Positions 25,319-35,683 of a DNA stretch of 64,000 nucleotides are shown here, piece after piece. Source of the stretch: Balanoglossus misakiensis (taxonomy: Eukaryota > Hemichordata); contig CM082583.2 in NCBI GenBank assembly GCA_040954595.2, forward strand, positions 7,006,001 to 7,070,000, given 5' to 3'. The notes beneath the pieces were generated by a model. It searched no databases. It was not told the origin of the DNA and worked only from the letters and a program-made list of their open reading frames with translations. Numbering within the stretch: position 1 is the first letter of the stretch; each line of letters starts with the position of its first letter. Both the position numbers and the translations under genes were made by a program.

Positions 25319-27462
25319 TAATCCCATAGGTAATAGACATGTCTATTGTCGGTGTATTGTGTGCGTGTTTTTAATATACTGGCGACAGACCGCAGCATAG
25401 CAACTGTCGTCGCGCGCCGTCTACTAACGTTCGCTGGTAACGTCTTGACCCCACTATGTTTTTAATAATCTGCCGGTGCATTTTAGGTTTCGTCGCTCTG
25501 AATTAATTTATGAAAAGATGACTACAATCTCGCGTGCAAGGGGAAGCAGAACAGTACCCGAGCAACCAGGTTGTTAGCCGCGATACGTGATCACCCAGTC
25601 CTATATACGATCAGTGTCAACATGTATTAGCAGTGCGTGTCTCGGCAAATGCATGTAGACGCGGTTTACTGACATCAGAGAATAACATTCCCCGACTCCC
25701 ATGACAACCTTAAATGCAGTATCTACAATACACACATATTATTGAGCAGTTTCGCTCCGATTTGGTGAATTAACCTCTGTCGTCGCCTCGTCGATATGGC
25801 TACTCAGAAAGGCAATTTCTGAAACCACTAGGGCCTATGGCATCTGCCATGTTTCGCACAGTAGCTCGATTGTACATCAATCAAACTACTGTGCGAGCTT
25901 CACTTCAGTAAAGCTATAACACCCATACCGAAACGTTCTGCTTTGGTGGACGAGACGGTGTGCTGTCATATCCAGTGAGACGTCTCAAGGTTGAAGTGGA
26001 CCATCTTTTTTATCTTACGCGACACTTACGTAAACGATGTTTTTGAATTGACGTGGTTTCACTGTCTTTACGACACTGTAGAGCGATTTGTAATCGACAA
26101 TAAAAAAATCGTTCACACCGTATCGCTGTCTGCGCATATCTCATTCGACCAGTGTCAGTTCTTTTCTTGTAGACTATAAGTAAAAAATAGACCCGCATTT
26201 AATTTTAGAAAACATTTGAACAATTATAATTTTTCATAAACTTTTATTTTTTTATTTTAAGAATACGGGTTTGTTGTGAACGTCGTATGATATTTCATTG
26301 CCATGCATCGTCACCGTAACATCCTTGCCTGCACTTGATATAGGGTGAAAAAGAAACGTTTTGTACCAGCTTGTGACATTGTTGGTTAGATAACACCATG
26401 GCAACGATCGAACATACCTGGGGAAGTAGACGCTTCTGAGCAATTTGTGAAATGAACAAAGGTGAATGATGATTGGCATGTGACAACGACGTTCACCTCT
26501 CATGTAAAATGATCGGGTAATTAAGCGAAATAAAAAAATAACCACGTCACGTGAAAGAAATGTCCTTCGTTGCTCTTACTTAGAAGCCGAGCGATATCCC
26601 ACGATGTCACAGTCTCCGCGGTCAGTGACTTCAATTTGTGAGGACGACGCGCGACGCGCCTATTCGTTGCCGTGCAACAGGTGGTTGCCAGGCAGAACTC
26701 GACCCAACAGAGTGCATAGATACCAAACCAAAAATACTGCAGAGGAAGAGAAATTTTGTTCCTACCACCTGTCATTTCTTGCGAGAAACAAGAACAGATA
26801 CACGTCGTCATTCAAACGTATCCAGCGGAGGTGCAAATTCCAGCAAAGCTCTTCATAAATTTTAAAGTTTTGCATTTGCAAGACATTATTTTGGAAAAAG
26901 TCAACTTTCACTATGGCCTAAAAACTTTTAACACAAACAGCAGCCACGCGGAAACGTTGTTGCAACTTTTTAATGCCCGCCAAATACTTCACAGTCAAAC
27001 TGATCATGCTGATTGGATTTCGATCAGCCGCCGTCACGTTTGTGACGTCACGCGTAGATTCCTTTTTATGACGTCACAGCAACAATCGCAGAACGTCTTT
27101 CGCAGTCATGACCATGTGTGGCCCCGCCGTGTATTCACCAATTCCGATTATAATTCAAGCTTACAGACAGAAATATCCCAGATGAACGAGGCACAGAGAA
27201 GTAAGATGCTGCGAATTACTAGTTATTTTCTTGTGTGTGTACGTCACTTGTGGGTAAAGGTGTCGTGTAGATTTTTCGCCTTTGCTGGGTTTTTGCTGTT
27301 CCCGTTCGTCTGTTGGGGTCTACAGAGACATCAACAGCAGAACGAGAACAGCAAATTCCCAGAAAAGGTAAAGACGAGCCTATTTCTACGGTGGATTTTA
27401 ATCAGTTGGTCGTAGTTCTTACTAGCTGTGAGATTTATGGAAATCGGTTCGATTCGTTCTGC
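25319..27462. other. Probable intron or upstream flank of the small gene
   Basis: No protein match in any frame, including the longest open stretch (26756-27415). Contains a second, imperfect X-box-like palindrome (GTTGCC-G-TGCAAC, 26666-26678), and the CRE pair listed separately. Composition is patchy, with AT-rich DNA at 26.1-26.3 kb and CpG-richer DNA at 26.6-26.7 and 27.0-27.1 kb. Confidence 0.4.
27043..27076. promoter_or_regulatory. Paired CRE (TGACGTCA) motifs
   Basis: Two perfect palindromic CREB/ATF sites, TGACGTCA at 27043-27050 and 27069-27076, lie 18 bp apart and about 400 bp before the start codon at 27476. Two perfect eight-base sites this close are unlikely by chance. They suggest a cAMP-responsive or testis/cilia-type promoter, possibly an alternative to the one near 25.1 kb. 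Confidence 0.55.
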
Positions 27463-27475
27463 AGAACACTATAAG

Positions 27476-27772
27476 ATGGCGAAGAGGCAGTGGGGTACCG
27501 TCGAAAAACCAGCGAATATGGATCTCGGCCACCAAAAAATGACGAACTACGAGATCGACCAGACAGTGGAGCGGCTATACTACGTCCCAAAACCAAAGGA
27601 GAGGGATTTCAAGAGAAACAATCCCAAACTATCTGAGGATCAAATCTCCGAAATGATGGATCGATTGACGAAAAATGCGGGAGAGAAGGCCCCCGATGCC
27701 CGGCGTATTGCAGAAGGACCCCTTAAGGACATGGGAATTGTGAACTCATTTGCTTGGAAAGGCTACAACTGA
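27476..27772 (+). CDS. Small conserved-looking protein of unknown function, 98-99 residues
   Basis: I do not recognise this protein. The frame from MAKRQWGTVEKP to NSFAWKGYN has even, coding-like composition and is rich in charged residues, with no signal peptide or membrane segment. It holds two similar helical pieces, NYEIDQTVERLYY and SEDQISEMMDRLT, each of the form [E/D]-I-x-x-x-[V/M]-x-R-L, which may be an internal repeat. The start was chosen because AAGATGGCG resembles a YY1/TISU initiator and a possible acceptor (TTCTGCAG) lies just upstream at 27462; an upstream in-frame methionine at 27437 would add 13 residues. The nearby X-box and CRE motifs hint at a ciliary or sperm role, which is inference only. 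It appears to be a single coding exon. Confidence 0.6.
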   Translation: MAKRQWGTVEKPANMDLGHQKMTNYEIDQTVERLYYVPKPKERDFKRNNPKLSEDQISEMMDRLTKNAGEKAPDARRIAEGPLKDMGIVNSFAWKGYN

Positions 27773-29505
27773 CGAGATGAAATAATTGAGATTCTGTGAC
27801 GATTGTCAAGTCAAAGAGGCGGAAATCAAGAGATATTTTTTTCTTTAACATTTAGCACATTTAAATGATCTCACTTGCCGAACCAACACCACCACGGACT
27901 GATAATTCAGGCAATGCGTGACAAGTTTCTATCACTTGACTTCCACGTGACTTTCCGTGACACAGTACTTGGGTTGAAGTGTGCTGACAGAAACATTAAC
28001 TCAGTTTGTTACCAATAATGCATTACAATTTGAATTTCTTCAACATGTGACCTGTGTGTGATGTATATTTAGGCCAGTTAGTTATTTTTATACGCATCGT
28101 GAAAAGGCCAACATGTATACGGCTAATTGTTGAGGTTATTTTTTGCCAGTCATCAAGAAAGAAAAGGGCGGGTTTTCTGAAACTTTCTGCTGTTCGCGAA
28201 TACGTTCATTGCTGATCGTTTCATGTGCCCCATGTGAGAACTCGGTAATGTTCATTTTACGGCAAATTTAGGAGAGCGAAAAGCCGTTCGCCATGAAGAG
28301 TACACTATGTGTGGTCGGTGAATTGAAAGATTCAGTCGCACGAGGGCGCTTTTTCCACACCATCTCTGCGTGGTGCTACGACAAAATTGTATCGCTTTTT
28401 GTACTTTTTACACGAATTACGATTTTTTCTAATGTTTCAAAAAAACTATCATCTTCAAGTTCTTAGATGTCACGTGACATCAGGATGATATCACGAAAGA
28501 GTGAATGACTCGGACGTGAGAAAATAACTTGACAGGGGTCGACGCACCTAGATTCTGTATTAGTCTCCCCCTAAATAGGTGTAAACTTTCCTATATAATG
28601 AGTAGACATGGGGTAGATAGGTAGGTATAGGGTTGTAGGATTGTAATATGTCATCGAAATCACGCTTGAGTTTCACCATATCAAGTACCTTGTATCTTTA
28701 TATTTCTTTTATTTTGTGATCACCGTACACGTGTGCAGAGAAAGCATCCACTTCAACACCTGAGAATGGCTGCGTGTAAGGATTATTTGGAGTGCGTGAT
28801 GTAATAAAGCACAAGCGGCTCGGAAGTCGACGTGGACATCTATAAATGTAACTCTCAGTGGGGTTGATACGAGTGTCAAAATTATATAATAAACACACAT
28901 TTTCACTGCTTTTACATGATCCTTTGCGTGTGCGTGTTACTATATGATATATACACAGGGCTCGAGTACTTTTAAGCAACTGTTGCACGATTCAGCAGAT
29001 TTATGCGAGTCGGCGTATTTTATCTGAAACGTTGCGGTATAATCATACATGGTAATTCACGACATACATATATATGCACGAGCGACAGCAATTTCTGTCT
29101 CTGGGGTGTTTTATTGTTATTATATTATACAGAGTATCATAATTTAGTATAAAACATTTACAACCTGATCGCTCTGTTGGCACCATTAGTGACTGTTGTA
29201 ATAAACAGTTGCGAGTTGGATCTGTCCGCACCAATTTCTGTCAGCGAGGCGGTCAGCTAGCTGCTGAACCAATAACAGAATCAAGATTTTGCACTGTTCA
29301 CCTTATATGGTCTTTCACAATGCAAATGCTCCCACATATGCATATTCATACTTCTAAACTGATCTCATCAATCTGTTGTCTCGTGCAACAGCTGCACGAA
29401 AAGTTGTGATCTAAAGTCTTTTAGGGTCACGTGTCTGTCGAGCGCAGTGCAAAGGGTCGAAAGTGGCGTAAACGTCGAAGGGATGTTATAGAAAGAACCT
29501 TTGAG
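27773..29505. other. Intergenic DNA
   Basis: No recognisable gene. The first canonical AATAAA is at 28803-28808, about 1 kb past the small gene, so that gene's 3' end is uncertain. A GGTAGATAGGTAGGTATAGG simple run lies at about 28610-28630. The last part should hold the sulfotransferase promoter and 5' UTR. Confidence 0.35.
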
Positions 29506-30606
29506 ATGGTGGTTTCCGCTAAGAAATGCCTTTCAGTAACATTACTGTTCACAGCGACTTTCGTCATTGCACTTACCTACTTCCGTTTCACTATAGTAGA
29601 TGTTCTCAAACCAACGTCGTTGCGTCCAGCCACGCTGTCTAATGCGACGGCCAAGTTCAGGGCCCGGGAGGATGGCGGCGGCAAACCCGCCAAAGTGATC
29701 ATACTCGCACGTCAACGCACTGGGTCTACGTACACGGCTTCGTTTTTCAAAAACAACCCCGATTGTTTTTTCGTCACCGAGCCTGGTTTTATGCTAGTGA
29801 AACATCTGGGGCTAGAGATGGATCGAGATGAATTCACGTACTTGGATAACATACGCCCAATTCTCGCCGAGTTCCTGCACGGACTTTTCAACTGTAACTT
29901 TAGTGGTTCCCACATGGAAGTGTTCCTGAAGACGATGAACTCAAGTTCGTGGCTGATAGGTGGATCCGGTTTGGATCATTTGGAACGACCGAGAACAGAG
30001 GAAAGCATCACCCAGCTCTGCAAGTCGAAATCACTCATCGCTACTAAAGTCAACCGTATCAACAACATCATGCTTGTGCTGCCAAAGCTAAAACAGGATC
30101 ACGTGAAGGTAGTACACCTTGTAAGAGATCCACGTGGCATGGCGCCTTCCCGGCAACAGCATGAGCGACTCCCCCGTGGCGGCACCGCCGCAAAATCGGG
30201 CACGTTCCGATTTGACCAGAGGCTTGAAGACGACATAATCGATTACTGCCTTTGGCTAGACACCAACTACCTGTTAGCAACAAACGGACCCGAGTGGATG
30301 GTCGGGAAATACAAAGTATTTCGGTACGAGGATGTCTCCAATCGTGCCCCTAACGTCGTCCCCAAAATATTCGAGTTCATCGGCGTCAAAATGCACCCAT
30401 CTGTCCAAAGCATCATTGAACGGGAAATCAAGAGAGATCCAGACCACGGTCAGAAGTGGAGGACGGCGGCAACATTTGAAGAAGTTCGCAGAGTTCAGGA
30501 GCTCTGCCCCGAGAGAGTGTTTCAATCATTTGGATACGTGGTCGTGGAGAGTGAGGCCATGTTGAAAAATTACAACAGAAGCTTGGTTGTACCGTGGGAA
30601 TACTAA
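29506..30606 (+). CDS. Carbohydrate 6-O-sulfotransferase (GlcNAc/Gal/GalNAc-6-O family), single coding exon
   Basis: This 366-residue type II Golgi protein should transfer sulfate from PAPS to the 6-hydroxyl of a sugar in glycoproteins or chondroitin/keratan chains. A short cytoplasmic start (MVVSAKK) precedes the signal-anchor helix LSVTLLFTATFVIALTYF. The 5'-phosphosulfate loop is RQRTGSTYTASFF, followed by CFFVTEPGF; the 3'-phosphate site is VVHLVRDPRGMAPSR. Late family features are YKVFRYEDV, KIFEFIGV and QKWRTAATFEEV. Intronless coding is common in the CHST1/3/7-type genes. The frame stays open upstream to about 29431, but ATG at 29506 is the first methionine and directly precedes the anchor. 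Acceptor sugar and exact orthologue cannot be told from sequence. Confidence 0.92.
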   Translation: MVVSAKKCLSVTLLFTATFVIALTYFRFTIVDVLKPTSLRPATLSNATAKFRAREDGGGKPAKVIILARQRTGSTYTASFFKNNPDCFFVTEPGFMLVKHLGLEMDRDEFTYLDNIRPILAEFLHGLFNCNFSGSHMEVFLKTMNSSSWLIGGSGLDHLERPRTEESITQLCKSKSLIATKVNRINNIMLVLPKLKQDHVKVVHLVRDPRGMAPSRQQHERLPRGGTAAKSGTFRFDQRLEDDIIDYCLWLDTNYLLATNGPEWMVGKYKVFRYEDVSNRAPNVVPKIFEFIGVKMHPSVQSIIEREIKRDPDHGQKWRTAATFEEVRRVQELCPERVFQSFGYVVVESEAMLKNYNRSLVVPWEY

Positions 30607-33600
30607 CACCACTCACATTTCCTAAACTCAGTGTAGGCCAGCCATAGCTGTACAAGGTACATCATTTGGGGGAAGTATTTTGGATAAATATACCCCATAT
30701 TTGTTAGATACATAAACACTGCGTGTTTCGTCCAATTTGGGGTAGTAACTCAAGAAATACATCACTAATTACCAAATTTCACTAAGTATATAAATTTTCC
30801 GCTTTTTAACAAAAAAAAATGCAAAACTGTTTCAGGCTTGCTGCGTGCGAAAGGTAATTCTAGAAAATTTTATCATATTTCTGTAAGTGCTCTTGCGTGC
30901 TGCTATGTCTGTTAATTATGAAAAATAGCGATGACATGACACCTCTAAATATATGTTCCATGATGTATGTACATTCACATGTCTGTGAGATCAATATCTC
31001 CACCAAATTGGGTGTTTTTTACAAATAATTTCGGATATGTATCTCTTCATAGATATGTTCAGTTAATATGCAAATTAGCATTTAATGGTCATGACAGCCA
31101 TGGTATTGTCATGGTTACGCATGCATCTCTGAAGCAATGCATACAGAAGTGTTATCAAGATAATGTATGTAAACGTATGGTCACGACTGTAGTCTGGTGA
31201 TGTAATAATCATCTTTGATGGCACAGATCTGTACCACATGGTTGTTAAATGAACCTGTTTTAATGTAGGGGCAAATTATCCGTACATGGTTCACATCTGG
31301 CTCCGTACCCGGATCATTACACACACAAATGTCAGCTCTGCATAAACCCCTACACCTAATGCACTTATGGAAGTATTCTTACACTATGTTTCTTTGCTAA
31401 TAGATACCTGTATCTTAGGTTTCACGGGGTTGTGGCAGGACCAGATAGGAGTGAAAATACAACGTATTTGTATGTCAGTGTAAAAAGGGACAATTTATAC
31501 TGCATTCTTTTTTCCAGTATTTTCAGTGTATGTTCCTGTATATTCCAGCCCAGTAGTAGTGCCCTCATTTGTATATTGTTTCAGATTGTTATAATTAGCA
31601 ATGGGGTGCGCATTTTTATGTTGACAATTATAACAACGAGGTAATATTTTAGTAGAGACACCGCATCGGGGGAATACTTACAGATGTCATTAAGCGGTTT
31701 ATAATTGCAATGTGGTGCACATTTTTATGTTGACAAATATAACGAGCTAACATTTTAGTAGTGATATGTTTTTATTGGGATGAATAATTTATTATACATG
31801 AATATGTAGCTAAACTGTACAGCTGTTTCAAGCAAATACTATTTCTAAGCTTCTGGCCGGGCCCTGTACGAGATCCACGTGGAATGGCGCCCCCTATAGG
31901 GAAAGACGAGACGATGGCGGCATAGTCTGTTCCTCTTCGAATGAACGAATGAATACTTTATTTCACCTTTCTAACGTTGTTGGCGCTGCCAGCTACGGGG
32001 ACGGGACATGGGACTAATGGCAGGTCGCTGTTGTTGATCCGTCTTTTTTATGATGAGAGAGTAGCGAGTTAATGCTCTCTCTCCCCTCTCTCTGTAGTGT
32101 TTGTCTCTGTGTGGCTGCCTCATTATTATATTTGAATCAATTTTGACTGTCAGGAACTGTCATGCAGTGGCAAGAACTGATTAGATTTTGGTGGGCGAGA
32201 CTTGCATAAGAACAAAGTTATCAAATATCAAAATCTTTCTGTTAATGCCTCTTTATAGAGAACACCATGGCAGAATTGGCATATACAGTGAATCACTCAG
32301 CTTAATTGCGGCCGTTTTGGATAGTAAATTGGCGCAATTTTCACCAATGCATGAACTAGTGTAGCGAACTTTATTTTTTATTGTAAATGTAAAAAATGCA
32401 AACGCCATTGTTTACTTTTGCTTGATCAAGCCGGGAGAACAACATAACTATTTTTTCTTAAAGGTGCATACCGTCTCTATCTGATTTCAAACCGACGCAG
32501 CAACTGCACGGAACAGAATAGTACTAACCTTGTTTGAAACGCCACCACTCTCAACTTAACGCTGGACCCGTTTAAACGGAATTGAGTGCTTTTAATAACG
32601 ATTTTAAGTAACTCCATAAAAGGCAAGTCCCAGATTGTTGCACTGTTAAAATGCAGAAGATGTGTGGTAATCAATTCGACGTCGTCACATTATTGTCAAG
32701 TTATGTTTGGCGCCTTTATGCTCACCGCTCGGCATGTACGCTCGTCGAAGTACCGTAAACCGCATTATGCCTCTGCTGTCTTCAACCGTAAATATTCAAT
32801 TCGGCCTGCAAAATTCTCCAGATTTAGTTTTCCAACCGTCTAGATCTTAGCTTGATTGCGAAGCTTAATTTGAAGCAAGGCAAAAGCCCGTGAAAATCTG
32901 AGTAAACCGTTAAATCGGGCAGAAATCAAACGCGCGCGTCCTTGCGTGATTGGGGAGACCAAAAACCCGATCTCGATTTACGGTCGCTTGCCCTGATAAG
33001 ACAACAAATACGAATAATAAGACGGTAGGAGGACAAATTGGACCATCATGAAATTCCACTTACGCACTTCACTTGATAATTTCGGCAATTCATTTTCTAA
33101 TCAACAACCAGTTAACTGTTCACTTCGCTGCACCTCGGGGGCACGACAACATGCGCTTCCCGACAAAACACCGACAGAACAAAGTTTTCAATTTAAGAGG
33201 TTAATATAACGACCAATCTGACAGAAGGAAAAAAGGAGAGCTAATGACTGTCAAAATTGGTCCAAATTATGCAAAAAGATAACTAAATAAAAAGGCATAT
33301 TTAAAATATGTCACCGGTTTCACAAAAGCCGATTCGGCGCGACCAAATCTGTTCACAATAACGAACCATGATAAAGATCGACATATCCCCGCATACTGAT
33401 TTTATCGCTATGGGCCTTAAATTAAAGAAGGCAGGAAGTGGAAGTGATTTTTGATGGCAAATTATTGAATAGAGACGGCTACGGGCTAGGAAAAACAATT
33501 AATTGTACACTGTAACAACACACACTGATTGAAGCAAATAGACCATAAAAGTATTAATTTTTTCATTCATTACACATTTGACGAATTACATGGCCGAAAA

Positions 33601-33868
33601 AACACAAATTATCGTCCGTATCATTGCTATTTGGATCGCGTTGGATCCTGGGAATAGATGACTCGTAAGTTGTTTTCCTATTGCGCATCGCCTATTGGGA
33701 TAGTACAGACGTGAGTCGATGTGCGAATTCACCTTCCTATAGTTGTACCACTGTTTCCAAAGTTGGTTGGATTAAATATTGTAAGACGTATACCTTCGGG
33801 GAAAATGGCACGTTTAAAAGATGGTTGTCCTTCATCTCGTATTCCGTGGACCAGAAAATTATCACATG
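30607..33868. other. Intergenic DNA with one sulfotransferase relic
   Basis: No intact gene. Contains the relic at 31864-31925 and a (TC)-rich patch at about 32075-32095. The rest is AT-rich with no frame showing family similarity. Confidence 0.4.
31864..31925 (+). pseudogene. Relic of a second carbohydrate sulfotransferase (3'-PAPS site only)
   Basis: Bases 31864-31892 match the intact gene's 30119-30147 at 25 of 29 positions and encode the same VRDPRGMAP motif. Within that nonapeptide all codon differences are synonymous (arginine, glycine, proline). The frame then runs through unrelated residues to a TAG at 31923. No matching sequence is visible upstream or downstream, so only this core survives. 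It could be a decayed tandem duplicate or a gene-conversion fragment. Confidence 0.5.
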
Positions 33869-34118
<250 letters not shown>

Positions 34119-35650
34119 CACAAACCTAAAACGTTCGTATACTATACTGCAAACTCACATATACTTAGGGATATCACAGTATACAGTCCGATCGTTCGGG
34201 CCGTCAATAAATATCTCACCATACACGGTTTCAGTGATAGGCAAAGACGTTTGAAAGAGTCGTTTTATTAAGTTAAAGACCTACAAACAATTACGTTAAA
34301 ATGTAATCCGGTAGAGGCAAAGTCGTTGAGGCGCCACTATCGTGTCCCCAGCCACCCTTAAGGTCATGATCCCTCGATCGAAGTCAGAAAACTTCAATTA
34401 AGTCTACTGTAAATTAGACGCTAAATACTCTGATTTCGCAGACACTCGGCTGGGTTCTTATAATCTTTTCTGATTTTTTATGACGTTCGCTGTAAATTGC
34501 ATCAAACGAAGCTTCCAGTTGGTAATCTGGCGTATGCTGGAGTTGTCACGTCATGACGTCATTTAGGACCAATCCATATTCGTTTCTCAGCTAACCACGT
34601 GACCTCAGTCCGCGGCAACTCCAGGCGGCTTTTAACTTCAAGATTGGACGTACTTATATTGAAATGTAAAGTGTGACTCTACGGGTTTTTTTATAGTCCG
34701 CGGGAAAATTCATCAATGATCACGCCACACCAGGTTTCACTTTTCAGGCCGATTTCTGGAGAAATCTGACGGGTTTAGTTAATACCCGCCGTACATCATG
34801 CGGTTCAATAGATCAAGACAAATTAAGCCGATTTTGATAAAAAATGCTCGGTAGATTCTGTCTAATTTGACATGAAAACGATTCATTGTACGTCTTTCCC
34901 TTTTTTCGCGATAGCTAAATTTCCACTTCAAAGAGCCCACGGCGACACTTCCCCCCGTTTTCCGTTCTGATTAAAAGTAATTTGTTTCCGAGGTGCTCTG
35001 TGTTGGGGGACTTGGGAAATTTCTTGACTTCCCCTTAGATTCCGAAAGGAAAAAAATAAAATATCTAGAAGCTTCTACTACGGGAGTTCTTTCATTTTGG
35101 AGTGCCCTCAGATACCGATTGGCGGATAAAAAATCGAAAAGCAGATAATCTCTAAAGAATGGATTTTGTCGCAACGAACATTTGGATCAATCGAAGACAG
35201 CCCATTGAACAAATTTTCGAATGATTGCCTTGTCGTATTAGGTTACGGATGTATTTAATTCCCGGCGATTAAATAATTATGAATACCACGTCTCTTTTAA
35301 TCTCCAATAAATTAATCTAGTTGGTAGTGCCCGGGGTGGGTTCGCTGAGTTTATTGCAATTCACCGTTAATCGTGTTTGCGTTGAATAAACTTGCCGATT
35401 TGATCTGATCGCTGCTTTGTGTTCAAAGCCTTTTTCATTTAGTTTATCACAATTCCCTCAAGTCTCGTCTCCCTGACGAGATTTCATTCGCGTAAGGTTC
35501 TTTGCTGTGTCCACGATAAAACCGCTTTGCTGTTGAATAGACTCACCATGTCTGGTCATTTGATGTTTTTTTTCCCGATTTATCTTGCGTGTAATAAGGG
35601 TTATAAAAGTGCGAATATTGGTGATTTTGTCATTCTTTGGACATCGTTCC
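34119..35650. other. Non-coding DNA left of the satellite
   Basis: No gene is supported. A cluster at about 34545-34605 holds TGACGTCA (34554-34561) next to an inverted TCACGTCA, then CCAAT and CACGTG, which resembles a promoter or enhancer. Bases 35220-35470 are rich in homeodomain-type TAAT motifs and look like regulatory rather than repetitive DNA. Confidence 0.35.
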
Positions 35651-35683
35651 CTATAACTTATTCGGAAAGTCGAGTTTTTGTCA

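Noticed and set aside
26756-27415. A 219-codon plus-strand open frame
   Set aside because: No domain, irregular composition, and it overlaps CRE and promoter-like DNA; other frames over the same DNA are also open in part.
29431-29505. Upstream extension of the sulfotransferase frame
   Set aside because: It begins with GTG, not ATG, and adds a basic stretch before the natural cytoplasmic start and signal anchor.
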